NCBI GenBank assembly: GCA_947565265.1
Contig: CANOFK010000050.1
Span: forward strand, 1-7,277
Source of the DNA: an uncultured Clostridia bacterium
Lineage (GTDB): Bacteria; Bacillota; Clostridia; Oscillospirales; Acutalibacteraceae
Direction: 5' to 3'
Length of the DNA stretch: 7,277 nucleotides
The notes below the pieces were generated by a model. The model saw only the letters and a list, made by a program, of their open reading frames with translations. It searched no databases and had not been told where the DNA came from. Within the stretch, counting starts at the first letter, position 1, and each line of letters begins with the position of its first letter. Below are positions 1-6,893 of this stretch, piece after piece. Made by a program: the position numbers and the translations under genes.

Positions 1-13
1 CTCGTTTTTGGAC

Positions 14-38
14 AAAAATCCGGCATTTCTCCGGTTTT
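14..38 (-). terminator. Weak intrinsic terminator candidate after the acyltransferase gene
   Basis: Read on the minus strand, about 10 nt past the stop codon, two CCGG arms (positions 31-34 and 20-23) flank a 7-nt loop. They extend through one A-A mismatch into three A-T pairs, and a run of five T follows at 18-14. The GC core is only 4 bp, so termination may be inefficient. The window ends here, so any further gene of the operon cannot be seen. Confidence 0.4.
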
Positions 39-48
39 AAAACAGACT

Positions 49-720
49 CTAGCGCAGGGCCACCATCTCCCCTGCCCGCTTGTAGATATGCCCTGCCGGT
101 ACCACGCCCCGCACCATGGCGAGGGGGTACACCCGGCTGCCCCGGCCTATGACCGTGCCGGGGTTCAGCACGGCGTTGCAGCCGATCTCGGCAAAATCAC
201 CCAAGACCGCCCCGAACTTCTTTAGGCCGGTATCCACCCGGTTTTCCCCAAAGGCCAGCGTGACCGGGGATTTATCCTGTTTGACATTGGAGGTGACGGA
301 CCCCGCCCCCATGTGGGCTTTGTGGCCCAAAATGGAGTCGCCCACATAGTTGTAATGGGGCACCTGGACCCCGTCGAACAGGATGACGTTTTTTAGCTCG
401 GTGGAATTGCCCACCACGCAGCCCTCCCCTACCAGGGCGTTGCCCCGGATGAAAGCCCCTGGGCGCACCTGGGTTTCCGGACCGATGATGCAGGGCCCGG
501 CTATATAGTGGTTGGGGAACAGCCTGGCGGTGCGGTGGATCCACACGAACTCCTCCGGGTGGGCGTAGTCCCCGGCAGGCAGGTTTTGGCCCAGGGCCTT
601 GATGAAGGCGCCGATCTCCCCCAGGGCCTGCCAGGGGTATCGGTATCCCTCTAAAAGCGCCGCCGCGGCGGTGTGGTGCAAGTCAAGCAAAAGGGTGGTG
701 CAGAAATCAGTCTGTTCCAT
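49..720 (-). CDS. Stand-alone GlmU-C-like left-handed beta-helix acyltransferase
   Basis: A 223-residue protein. After a helical N-terminal region of about 65 residues come hexapeptide repeats of the left-handed beta-helix type (roughly 68-210). It aligns without gaps to the acetyltransferase half of GlmU (recalled E. coli sequence) over GNSTELKNVILFDGVQVPHY. That places K110 at GlmU Lys351, H122 at the catalytic His363 and Y125 at Tyr366; R86 matches Arg333 with about one extra rung between. The position of GlmU Asn377 is His136 here. There is no N-terminal pyrophosphorylase domain, so it cannot be a full GlmU, although such proteins are often labelled UDP-N-acetylglucosamine pyrophosphorylase. 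It probably transfers an acyl group from acyl-CoA to a sugar or nucleotide sugar in the cytoplasm; the substrate is unknown. AAGGAGG sits 7 nt before the ATG, and the gene starts 22 nt after the lipoprotein gene, suggesting co-transcription. Family is fairly certain, function is not. Confidence 0.85.
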   Translation of the reverse strand: MEQTDFCTTLLLDLHHTAAAALLEGYRYPWQALGEIGAFIKALGQNLPAGDYAHPEEFVWIHRTARLFPNHYIAGPCIIGPETQVRPGAFIRGNALVGEGCVVGNSTELKNVILFDGVQVPHYNYVGDSILGHKAHMGAGSVTSNVKQDKSPVTLAFGENRVDTGLKKFGAVLGDFAEIGCNAVLNPGTVIGRGSRVYPLAMVRGVVPAGHIYKRAGEMVALR

Positions 721-742
721 AGGTTTTCCTCCTTATGGCCGC

Positions 743-1519
743 TTATTTGGAAAACAGCAGTACGGCCTGGTCAATGGCGTCCAGTTGGTTTAGGTCCAAC
801 TGCAGTTCCCCCTGGTCGGTCAGGCGGATGTCCATGACAATGGACACGGCCTGGGGCTCGTAGTCTACCTGGCTGACCTTGGCCCGGCAATACTCCAGCA
901 CCTTATCGATATACAACTGGTAGGCGTCTACCGCCGGGGTAGGGGCCGGGGTGGGCGCGGGGATGGGGGTAGGCTCCTCCTCGCCGTATGCATCCTCATC
1001 CCAGCCGTCTTCGTCCTCACCCTCGTCCCCGTCCTCAGCGGGCGCGGGGGTGCTGTTGGCCGCCGCGGCCTCTTCCTGGGCCTGGGTGCGCAGCTTGGCA
1101 AATTCCTCTTGCAGGCCGCACAGGCTGCTGATGGAGGATACATCAACCTGGATGGTGTAGCCGGTGTCTACCTTCTGCTCATCCTGCACGGTATACCGGG
1201 CCGAAAGCAGCGCCTTGGACATAACGTCTTGAAAGCCCGCCAACTGCTGGTCTGTAGGGGACAGGCTGTAAGCATTGCAGAAATTGACGGCCGCGTTCTC
1301 CACCGTGGTGGTATTGTTGGACTGGGCGGTTTCCTGGGTGGCGTGGGCCACGGACATAAAGCTTTCGTGGGTGTTGTGGTAGCTGCTGTCCAGCAGGGCC
1401 TGGATGTAGCTGGACACGTCGTAGTCGTCGAAATCCTCTGAGGGCAAAAAGCCGCAGCCGGTAAAAACCGCCGCCAAAAGCAGGCTTAAGGCCAGAGAGG
1501 CCCATCTTTTTGGTTCCAT
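743..1519 (-). CDS. Putative lipoprotein of unknown function with acidic Pro/Thr linker
   Basis: A 258-residue protein that I cannot assign to a named family. Residues 1-22 form a signal peptide: basic MEPKR, a hydrophobic run, then VFTGC with Cys22 as the likely lipidated residue. The lipobox is slightly atypical because Phe is at -3. The mature part has an N-terminal domain (about 33-148) and a smaller C-terminal domain (about 198-258). Between them lie a very acidic stretch (about 161-182, rich in D, E and G) and a PTP/PAP-rich stretch (183-196) that looks like an extended wall spacer. Both domains pair a YIQALL- or YIDKVL-like helix with a hydrophobic VDV- or MDI-type strand, which could reflect an internal duplication. 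GGAGG lies 5 nt before the ATG. It begins 39 nt after secA, so it probably shares that transcript. It should be anchored outside the membrane. Confidence 0.8.
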   Translation of the reverse strand: MEPKRWASLALSLLLAAVFTGCGFLPSEDFDDYDVSSYIQALLDSSYHNTHESFMSVAHATQETAQSNNTTTVENAAVNFCNAYSLSPTDQQLAGFQDVMSKALLSARYTVQDEQKVDTGYTIQVDVSSISSLCGLQEEFAKLRTQAQEEAAAANSTPAPAEDGDEGEDEDGWDEDAYGEEEPTPIPAPTPAPTPAVDAYQLYIDKVLEYCRAKVSQVDYEPQAVSIVMDIRLTDQGELQLDLNQLDAIDQAVLLFSK

Positions 1520-1558
1520 ATCGTCCTCCGTTTTCCTCTTTTCGTTGGCATGGGTGGC

Positions 1559-4309
1559 TCATGCGTCCCGCCCGCAGCACTTTTTGTACTTTTTGCCGCT
1601 GCCGCAGGGGCAGGGGGCGTTGCGGCCGGGCTTTTTGGGCTTTTTCTGGGGCTGCTTTTTCACGGTGCCGTCCCCGGCGGCGCCGGCGCTGGTTTCCTTG
1701 GCCACCTGCTCCCGCTGGGGGGCTTCGGGGGTGCGCAGGCGCACGGTGAGGATATCTTTGGCGGTGTTCTCCCGGATGGTGGCGATCATGGCGTCGAACA
1801 TATCAAAGCCTTCCAGCCGGTACTCTACCACCGGGTCCTGCTGGGCGTAGGCCCGCAGGCGGATGCCGTCCTGTAGCTGTTCCATCGCGTCGATGTGGTC
1901 CATCCACTCCCGGTCCACGTTCCGCAGCAGCACCACCCGCTCGATCTCCCGCATAACCGGGGCGGTAAAGGCTTTTTCCCGCTCTTCGTACAGGGCCTGG
2001 GCTTTTTTGAGGATCTCGCCGGCGGCAAAGGCGGGCTCCAGATCCTCTATCTCCTGGGGGTTGTAGTCCAGGTCCCCAGGGCCGATTAGCCAGCCCATAT
2101 AGTGCTCCCGCAGGCCCTCCAGGTCCCAGTCGTCGTGGGGGATGTTTTCGGGCAGATACCGCTTGACATTGGCCTCGATGGCCTCTTCCAGCATTTTCAG
2201 GATGGCGGGTTTCATGTCCTCCCCGTCCAGCACCTGGTCCCGCTGGCCGTAGATGATCTTGCGCTGGTTGTTCATCACCTCGTCATATTGCAGCACGTTT
2301 TTGCGGATGCCGAAGTTCCGGCTCTCCACCTTGCGCTGGGCGCTCTCGATGGAGTTGCTGACCATGCCCGCCTCGATGGGCATATCATCGTCAATGCGCA
2401 GCCGGTCCATCATGGCGGAAAGCCGCTCCCCGCCGAAGAGGCGCATCAAGTCGTCTTCCAAGGAGATATAGAACCGGCTTTTGCCAGGGTCGCCCTGGCG
2501 GCCGGAACGGCCCCGGAGCTGGTTGTCGATCCGGCGGCTCTCGTGGCGCTCGGTGCCGATGATGTACAGGCCCCCCAACCCCTTTACCGCTTCGGCCTCC
2601 GGGGCGATCTGGGCCTCGTACGCCTTATTGAGCCGGGCGAACTCCTCCCGCGCCTGCAAGATCTCCTCGTCCTCTGTGTGGCTGAAGGCCGTGGCCTCTA
2701 CCAGTTGCTCTTCGGTATAGCCTTTTTTGCGCATTTCGGCCTTGGCCATAAACTCGGCGTTGCCCCCCAGCAGGATGTCCGTGCCGCGGCCGGCCATGTT
2801 GGTGGCAATGGTCACGGCCCCCTTGCGGCCCGCCTGGGCCACGATCTGGGCCTCCTTCTCGTGGAACTTGGCATTGAGGACTTCATGCTTTACGCCCCGT
2901 GCTTTCAGCAGCTTGCTGAGCATCTCAGACTTTTCGATGGTGATGGTGCCCACCAGCACCGGCTGGCCCTTCTGGTGGTGCTCTACAATGTCCTCGATCA
3001 CCGCCCGGTACTTGGCCTCGCCGGTTTTATACACCACATCGGGGCAATCTTCCCGGACCATGGGGCGGTTGGTGGGGATCTCTACCACGTCCAGCTTGTA
3101 GATCTCGGAGAACTCCTCCTGCTCGGTCATGGCGGTGCCGGTCATGCCGGAGAGTTTTGCGTACATACGGAAGTAGTTCTGGAAGGTGATGGTGGCCAGG
3201 GTTTTGCTCTCCCTTGCCACCTGCACCCCCTCTTTGGCCTCTATGGCCTGGTGCAGGCCCTCGTTATACCGGCGGCCGTACATCAGCCGGCCGGTGAACT
3301 CGTCTACAATAATGACCTCGCCGTCCTTCACCACATAGTCCTGGTCCCGGTGCATAATGCCCCAGGCCCGGATGGCCTGGTTGACATGGTGCTGGATGCG
3401 GATGTTCTCCGGGTCGGTGAGGTTTTCCAGGCCGAAGAATTCCTCGGCCCGCTTTACGCCCTGGCGGGTGAGGGAGCAGGTCTTTAGCTTTTCGTTTACA
3501 ATGTAGTCATACCCGGCGTAGAGCTCGTCGTTGTCCTCTTTCTCGTCGGTTTCCTTTACCCGCACCAGTTTCAAGCCCCGTGCCAGGGTGTTGGCCCGCT
3601 GGTACAGGTCGCCGGCCTTTTCCCCCTGGCCGGAGATGATCAAGGGGGTACGGGCCTCGTCGATCAAAATGGAGTCCACCTCGTCTACAATGGCGTAGTG
3701 GTGGCCCCGCTGCACCTTGCGCTCCTTATAGATCACCATATTATCCCGCAGGTAGTCAAAGCCCATCTCGTTATTGGTGCCGTAGGTAATATCGCAGGCG
3801 TAGGCGGCTTTTTTCTCATCCGGGCCCATGCCGGTCAGGGCCAAGCCCACGGTAAGGCCCATAAAGTTGAATACCCGCGCCATCATCTCCCCCTGGTACT
3901 TGGCCAGGTATTCGTTTACGGTGACGATGTGCACCCCTTTACCGGAAAGGGCGTTCAGGTAAGCGGGCAGGGCCAGGGTGAAGGTCTTGCCCTCGCCGGT
4001 TTTCATCTCCGCGATGCGGCCCTGGTGTAAAACCACCCCGCCCTGGACCTGCACTGGGAACAGCCGCTTGCTGAGCACCCGGTCCATGGCCTCCCGGCAG
4101 GCGGCGAAGGCCTCGGGGAGGATATCGTCCAGGGTTTTCCCCTGTGCCAGCAACTGGCGGAACCGGGCGGTTTCGGCCTTTAGGCTGCTGTCATCCATAT
4201 CCCGGTAGCGGCCCTCCAGGTCCAGCACCTTGTCTACCAGGGGCTGGTTGCGTTTCAGCTCGCGCTTGCTATAATTCCCAAAGAGTTTGGTCAATATATT
4301 GTTTGCCAT
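1559..4309 (-). CDS. secA: SecA preprotein translocase ATPase
   Basis: The 916-residue ATPase motor that pushes unfolded preproteins through SecYEG. Visible landmarks in order: Walker A TGEGKT (104-109), [16 protein letters not shown] (175-190), Walker B region VDEVDS (208-213) with [20 protein letters not shown] (334-341), LSGMTGTA (386-393), [14 protein letters not shown] (504-517), [23 protein letters not shown] (585-607, second nucleotide-binding fold), WMDHIDAM (802-809) in the helical scaffold, and a C-terminal zinc motif [13 protein letters not shown] (900-912) that binds SecB or ribosomes in the family. Compared with B. subtilis SecA (841 residues), about 60 extra residues, rich in Glu, Lys and Ala, follow DILLGGN (about 517-578); this insertion is common in other SecA lineages. 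The ATG has AGAGGA 7 nt upstream. It is complete and appears to head an operon with the lipoprotein gene. Confidence 0.98.
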   Translation of the reverse strand: MANNILTKLFGNYSKRELKRNQPLVDKVLDLEGRYRDMDDSSLKAETARFRQLLAQGKTLDDILPEAFAACREAMDRVLSKRLFPVQVQGGVVLHQGRIAEMKTGEGKTFTLALPAYLNALSGKGVHIVTVNEYLAKYQGEMMARVFNFMGLTVGLALTGMGPDEKKAAYACDITYGTNNEMGFDYLRDNMVIYKERKVQRGHHYAIVDEVDSILIDEARTPLIISGQGEKAGDLYQRANTLARGLKLVRVKETDEKEDNDELYAGYDYIVNEKLKTCSLTRQGVKRAEEFFGLENLTDPENIRIQHHVNQAIRAWGIMHRDQDYVVKDGEVIIVDEFTGRLMYGRRYNEGLHQAIEAKEGVQVARESKTLATITFQNYFRMYAKLSGMTGTAMTEQEEFSEIYKLDVVEIPTNRPMVREDCPDVVYKTGEAKYRAVIEDIVEHHQKGQPVLVGTITIEKSEMLSKLLKARGVKHEVLNAKFHEKEAQIVAQAGRKGAVTIATNMAGRGTDILLGGNAEFMAKAEMRKKGYTEEQLVEATAFSHTEDEEILQAREEFARLNKAYEAQIAPEAEAVKGLGGLYIIGTERHESRRIDNQLRGRSGRQGDPGKSRFYISLEDDLMRLFGGERLSAMMDRLRIDDDMPIEAGMVSNSIESAQRKVESRNFGIRKNVLQYDEVMNNQRKIIYGQRDQVLDGEDMKPAILKMLEEAIEANVKRYLPENIPHDDWDLEGLREHYMGWLIGPGDLDYNPQEIEDLEPAFAAGEILKKAQALYEEREKAFTAPVMREIERVVLLRNVDREWMDHIDAMEQLQDGIRLRAYAQQDPVVEYRLEGFDMFDAMIATIRENTAKDILTVRLRTPEAPQREQVAKETSAGAAGDGTVKKQPQKKPKKPGRNAPCPCGSGKKYKKCCGRDA

Positions 4310-4316
4310 ACGCCTA

Positions 4317-4322
4317 TCCTCT
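4317..4322 (-). promoter_or_regulatory. secA ribosome binding site
   Basis: AGAGGA on the minus strand lies 7 nt before the ATG at 4309. It supports that start, which also gives the usual SecA N-terminus ([11 protein letters not shown]). Confidence 0.75.
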
Positions 4323-4348
4323 CATACTGATGATTTCCATTCCCCGTT

Positions 4349-4378
4349 ATTATAACACGATAGCCCTGGGGATTGCAA
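4349..4378 (-). promoter_or_regulatory. Sigma-A-type promoter of the secA operon
   Basis: On the minus strand, TTGCAA (4373-4378) and a perfect TATAAT (4349-4354) are separated by 18 bp. Transcription would start near 4342, giving a short leader of about 33 nt ahead of the secA ATG. It lies in an AT-rich island between the trkH terminator and secA. Confidence 0.75.
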
Positions 4379-4448
4379 GGCAGGCCACAGTTTATTTACA
4401 TTTTGTGGGCCGCGCCAAGGGGCACGCCGGCCGCCTCCCCGGCCCCCC

Positions 4449-4487
4449 AAAAAAGAAAGCGCCCCGCCGGGTTGGCGCAGCGCTTTC
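4449..4487 (-). terminator. Strong intrinsic terminator after the TrkH-family gene
   Basis: On the minus strand GAAAGCGC (4487-4480) pairs with GCGCTTTC (4462-4455). Inside it CGCC pairs with GGCG around an AACCC loop, and a run of six T follows (4454-4449). It begins 24 nt past the stop codon and separates the potassium-transport gene from the secA operon. Confidence 0.88.
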
Positions 4488-4510
4488 CGGTTGGGGCCCC
4501 GGCCCCGGCA

Positions 4511-5905
4511 TCAGCCGATGAGCATCCTGCCCTCCGGCAAAATGGCCGGGGAGGATTTGGCGCGCATCAGGATGGACACCCCGAAGGACAGGGGCCCCAC
4601 CCGGCCGATGAACATGGTGACGCACAGGATTAGCCGGGAGATTGGCTCCAGCCGGGTGGTGACATTGGCCGTGAGCCCCGCCGTGCCAAAGGCCGAGGCG
4701 GCCTCGTACAGCAGGTCGATAAACCGTAGCTGGGGGTTTAAAAGGGTGAGGGCCGTGGCGTCGGCAAACACCACCGCCAGCCCCAGCAGGGCCACGGTAA
4801 GGGACTTGTACACCACCCCCGGCGTGAACCGGTGCCGCAGCACCGATACCTCCTCCTGGCCGCGCAGGTTGGATATCACCGTTATCAGCAACACCACCAG
4901 GGTGGTGGTCTTTACCCCGCCCGCCGTAGAGCCGGGGCAACCGCCCACAAACATCAGCGCCACAGACAGGACTTTGGTAAAGCTGCCCTGGGCGCCGATA
5001 TCTACCGAGGCAAACCCCGCTGTACGGGTGTTTACCGACTGGAAAAAAGCGGCGTTCAGCTTTTCGAAAAAGTTCAGGCCGGCCATGGTGCGGTCATACT
5101 CCAGCAAAAAGAACCCCAAGGTGCCTGCCGCCAGCAGGGCCAGGGTGGCCCGCAGGCAGATGCGGGAGTGGAAGTTCAGGCGCTTGGCCCCCTGATGGCG
5201 CAGGGGGGCCTTGATCTTGCACAGATAGATGTCCCGTACCACCACAAAGCCCAGGCCGCCGGTGATGATCAGCAGGGAGATGGCCAGGCTGACCAGGGGG
5301 TCCCCGGCAAAGGCCGTCATACTGCTGTTGCCCGGCACAAAGCCCCATATGTCAAACCCGGCGTTGCAGTAGGCGGATACCGCCACAAACACCGCGGGCC
5401 AAATGCCCCGCACCCCATAGACGGGCACCAGGCGCAGCATCAGCAGGCCGGCCCCCAGCGCCTCGCACAGGAAGGTGAACCCCAGCATCAGCTTGAGCAA
5501 GGCCGCGGTGTCAGGCATATCGCCGCCGGAGGCCTCGCCCGCCAGCAGCATCTCCCTAAGCCCCAGCCGCCGGCGCACCAGCAAAGAGAACCCGGTGGCA
5601 AAGGTGGAAAGCCCCAGCCCGCCCATCTGGATAAGCAGCAGGATGACCACCTGGCCGAACACCGACCAGTGGGAGGTGGTGTCCTGTACCGAGAGCCCGG
5701 TGACGCAGGTGGCGGAGGTAGCGGTAAAGAGGGCGTCCAGCGGATGGGTAAACCCGCCCACTGCCGAAGAAACCGGCAGGGTAAGCAGCAGGGCCCCCAG
5801 AATGACCAGCAGCAAAAAGCTGGCTACAATGACCCGTACCGGCGGGGCGGTCTTGAGCCACTCGGCCGCCCGGTGTTTCCATTGGGCCAGGCTTGACAGG
5901 GACAT
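4511..5905 (-). CDS. ktrB: TrkH/KtrB-family potassium uptake channel subunit
   Basis: A 464-residue membrane protein that forms the potassium-conducting pore. The family's four pore repeats are visible, each with its filter glycine: TCVTGL (G70), YCNAGF (G183), TRTAGF (G297) and FGTAGL (G410). The M2C-type gate segment VGGCPGSTAGGVKTTT (320-335) and the following IGRVGPLSFG are intact. Membrane segments begin near 24-44, and the C-terminus ends in a PEGRMLIG tail as in KtrB. Length and the lack of the extra N-terminal helices of Gram-negative TrkH favour KtrB, but the TrkH/KtrB distinction is not certain. KtrB normally works with a cytoplasmic KtrA/TrkA regulatory ring, and none is encoded in this window. 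The ATG at 5905 is chosen over an in-frame ATG 33 codons upstream because GGAAG sits 7 nt before it and the upstream residues look non-coding. It forms its own transcription unit. Confidence 0.93.
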   Translation of the reverse strand: MSLSSLAQWKHRAAEWLKTAPPVRVIVASFLLLVILGALLLTLPVSSAVGGFTHPLDALFTATSATCVTGLSVQDTTSHWSVFGQVVILLLIQMGGLGLSTFATGFSLLVRRRLGLREMLLAGEASGGDMPDTAALLKLMLGFTFLCEALGAGLLMLRLVPVYGVRGIWPAVFVAVSAYCNAGFDIWGFVPGNSSMTAFAGDPLVSLAISLLIITGGLGFVVVRDIYLCKIKAPLRHQGAKRLNFHSRICLRATLALLAAGTLGFFLLEYDRTMAGLNFFEKLNAAFFQSVNTRTAGFASVDIGAQGSFTKVLSVALMFVGGCPGSTAGGVKTTTLVVLLITVISNLRGQEEVSVLRHRFTPGVVYKSLTVALLGLAVVFADATALTLLNPQLRFIDLLYEAASAFGTAGLTANVTTRLEPISRLILCVTMFIGRVGPLSFGVSILMRAKSSPAILPEGRMLIG

Positions 5906-6100
5906 GACATCACTTCCAATTCTCAATCTAGATAAAACAGGCGGGCCACCCCGGCCCAGGCTATCGTTGGGCAGACAAGCCGGCCAGAAGGCTGCCCGGC
6001 ACAAAACCAGCGGCGCCTTTCATCTGCCCACCGTTCAAAAGGGATAGCCGCCATTCAATCATGAAAGCCAAAGCTATTTCCCTTAAAACCGAGCACCTAA
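5906..6100 (-). promoter_or_regulatory. Hairpin-rich leader of the TrkH-family gene
   Basis: About 195 nt without a gene precede the potassium-channel gene. On the minus strand AAGGG-AA-ATAGC (6084-6073) pairs with GCTATCCCTT (6048-6039), giving 10 bp with an AA bulge. TGGGCAGA (6030-6023) can pair with TCTGCCCA (5975-5968) over 8 bp, but GGGCAG (5997-5992) competes for the same downstream strand. GGGCC/GGCCC closes a short hairpin at 5943-5957, about 38 nt before the start codon. I see none of the c-di-AMP (ydaO) riboswitch consensus blocks known to control potassium genes. No convincing -35/-10 pair was found in the T-rich sequence upstream. A regulatory role is inference. Confidence 0.4.
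5913..5917 (-). promoter_or_regulatory. Ribosome binding site deciding the TrkH-family start
   Basis: GGAAG on the minus strand is 7 nt from the ATG at 5905. The GTG and ATG closer to it are out of frame. The in-frame ATG at 6004 would place the N-terminus inside leader hairpins. Confidence 0.65.
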
Positions 6101-6180
6101 GTAAATAAAGAAGGAAAAGCAAAAAAGAAAAAAAAGAATAGGAATAAAGAAAAAGTAAAGAAAACAAAGCAAAAATAAGC
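6101..6180. other. A-rich purine tract in an intergenic region
   Basis: These 80 plus-strand bases contain 56 A, 14 G, 6 T and 4 C, in sharp contrast to the GC-rich genes around them. Runs of A start at 6115, 6121, 6128, 6150, 6161 and 6171, partly in phase with the helix turn, so the DNA may be curved. A less extreme A-rich zone continues to about 6215. It lies upstream of the potassium-channel gene and downstream of queT. I see no protein or RNA gene in it; the hydrophobic reading frames it creates on the minus strand are composition artefacts. Confidence 0.75.
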
Positions 6181-6296
6181 CGTTAAGTAAAACAACAAAA
6201 AATTAAACGCAAACACACGCAAGCCGTCTGTTACCGGGCCGCCCCCTTTCCGGGCAGGCGTCACTTTGGTAGCGGCACAAAAGTTTTTGAAGGGTC

Positions 6297-6326
6297 CAGG
6301 GAAACTTTTTTCAAAAAGTTTCCCTG
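6297..6326 (-). terminator. Perfect 14-bp inverted repeat after queT; probable terminator
   Basis: CAGGGAAACTTTTT (6297-6310) and AAAAAGTTTCCCTG (6313-6326) are exact inverse copies separated by TC. The repeat begins 18 nt after the queT stop codon. It lacks a separate T run after the stem, since the T stretch is inside the arm, so it is not a textbook terminator. Together with the AAAAGTTTTTGAAGGGTCC just upstream on the plus strand, it resembles a short dispersed intergenic element I associate with Oscillospirales genomes. That association is from memory and unverified. Confidence 0.55.
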
Positions 6327-6344
6327 ATACCACCCGCCACAACC

Positions 6345-6893
6345 TCAGGCGCGCAACATCTTAGCAGCGCCGGTTTTTTCCAGCGCGACGGCCAGGGGCA
6401 GGCCCAGGGCGAAACAGACCACCAGCTCGCCCAAGCCTACGGAAAGGGCGCCGGCGGCAAAGGCGGCGGGGGAAAAAGCCCCCCAGGAGAAGGCGCCGCT
6501 TTCAGAGAGGCAGGACACCTCCAGGCCCACGATCAGGGCGTTGGCAATCACCGGGGGTACAGGGGCCAGGACGGGCACCCCCTTATAGCAGACACGGGAA
6601 ACAGCCCAGGTTCCCAAAGCGGCCAGCAGGGTGGCGCCGGTGCCGAAGACCCAATCTACCACGCCCAGGGGGCTGGCCAGGTTGGACAGGAAACAGCCCA
6701 CCGCCAGGCCGGGCACCGCAGCCGGGGTAAAGGCCGGCAGCACCGTGAGGGCCTCGGAAAACCGGAATTGCACAGGGCCGTAGGCCAGGTTCAACGCGGC
6801 GGCGGCATAGGTAAGGGCGGCGTACAGGGCGGCTATCACCCCGCTGAGTACCAGAAAACGGGTTTTTCCAGCGCTTGTAGAAACATTTGACAT
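6345..6893 (-). CDS. queT: QueT-family queuosine-precursor transporter (S component)
   Basis: A 182-residue integral membrane protein of the QueT family. It is thought to be the substrate-binding subunit of an energy-coupling-factor (ECF) transporter that imports a queuosine precursor such as preQ1 for tRNA wobble modification. Family blocks are clear: a first helix (about 12-35), YGPVQFRFSEALTVLPAFTP (38-57), LASPLGVVDWVFGTGATLLAA (72-92), PVPPVIANALIVGLE (111-125) and VGLGELVVCFALGLPL (152-167). No EcfA/EcfT genes are present, as expected when the energizing module is shared from elsewhere. The ATG at 6893 is chosen because AGGAGG lies 8 nt upstream and the protein then starts like other QueT proteins. 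The reading frame is open 52 codons further, but that part overlaps the structured leader. It is a single-gene unit with its own promoter. Confidence 0.93.
   Translation of the reverse strand: MSNVSTSAGKTRFLVLSGVIAALYAALTYAAAALNLAYGPVQFRFSEALTVLPAFTPAAVPGLAVGCFLSNLASPLGVVDWVFGTGATLLAALGTWAVSRVCYKGVPVLAPVPPVIANALIVGLEVSCLSESGAFSWGAFSPAAFAAGALSVGLGELVVCFALGLPLAVALEKTGAAKMLRA

Noticed and set aside
2102..3487. A 461-codon open frame on the plus strand inside secA
   Set aside because: It lies exactly antisense to conserved SecA coding sequence, has the low-complexity L/V/H/G-rich composition of a GC-rich shadow frame, and has no recognisable motif or ribosome binding site.
4832..5896. A 354-codon plus-strand frame opposite the potassium-channel gene
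   Set aside because: Antisense to a gene with all four filter motifs. The product is Gln/Gly/His-rich with no domain, as expected from codon bias.
5906..6100. Cobalamin or c-di-AMP (ydaO) riboswitch upstream of the potassium gene
   Set aside because: A GGTGC and TTTTAAGGGAA recall the cobalamin consensus, but the core blocks are missing, as are the GGGGAACC and CCGAACCCG-like blocks of ydaO.
5961..6167. A 68-codon Phe/Leu/Ser-rich minus-strand frame that could pass as a membrane peptide
   Set aside because: Its hydrophobic part is the translated T-rich strand of the A tract and the rest is leader hairpin sequence.
6097..6342. An 81-codon minus-strand frame, Phe/Leu-rich at its end
   Set aside because: It reads through the inverted repeat and then through the A-rich tract, where poly-Phe/Leu is a composition artefact. 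No ribosome binding site.
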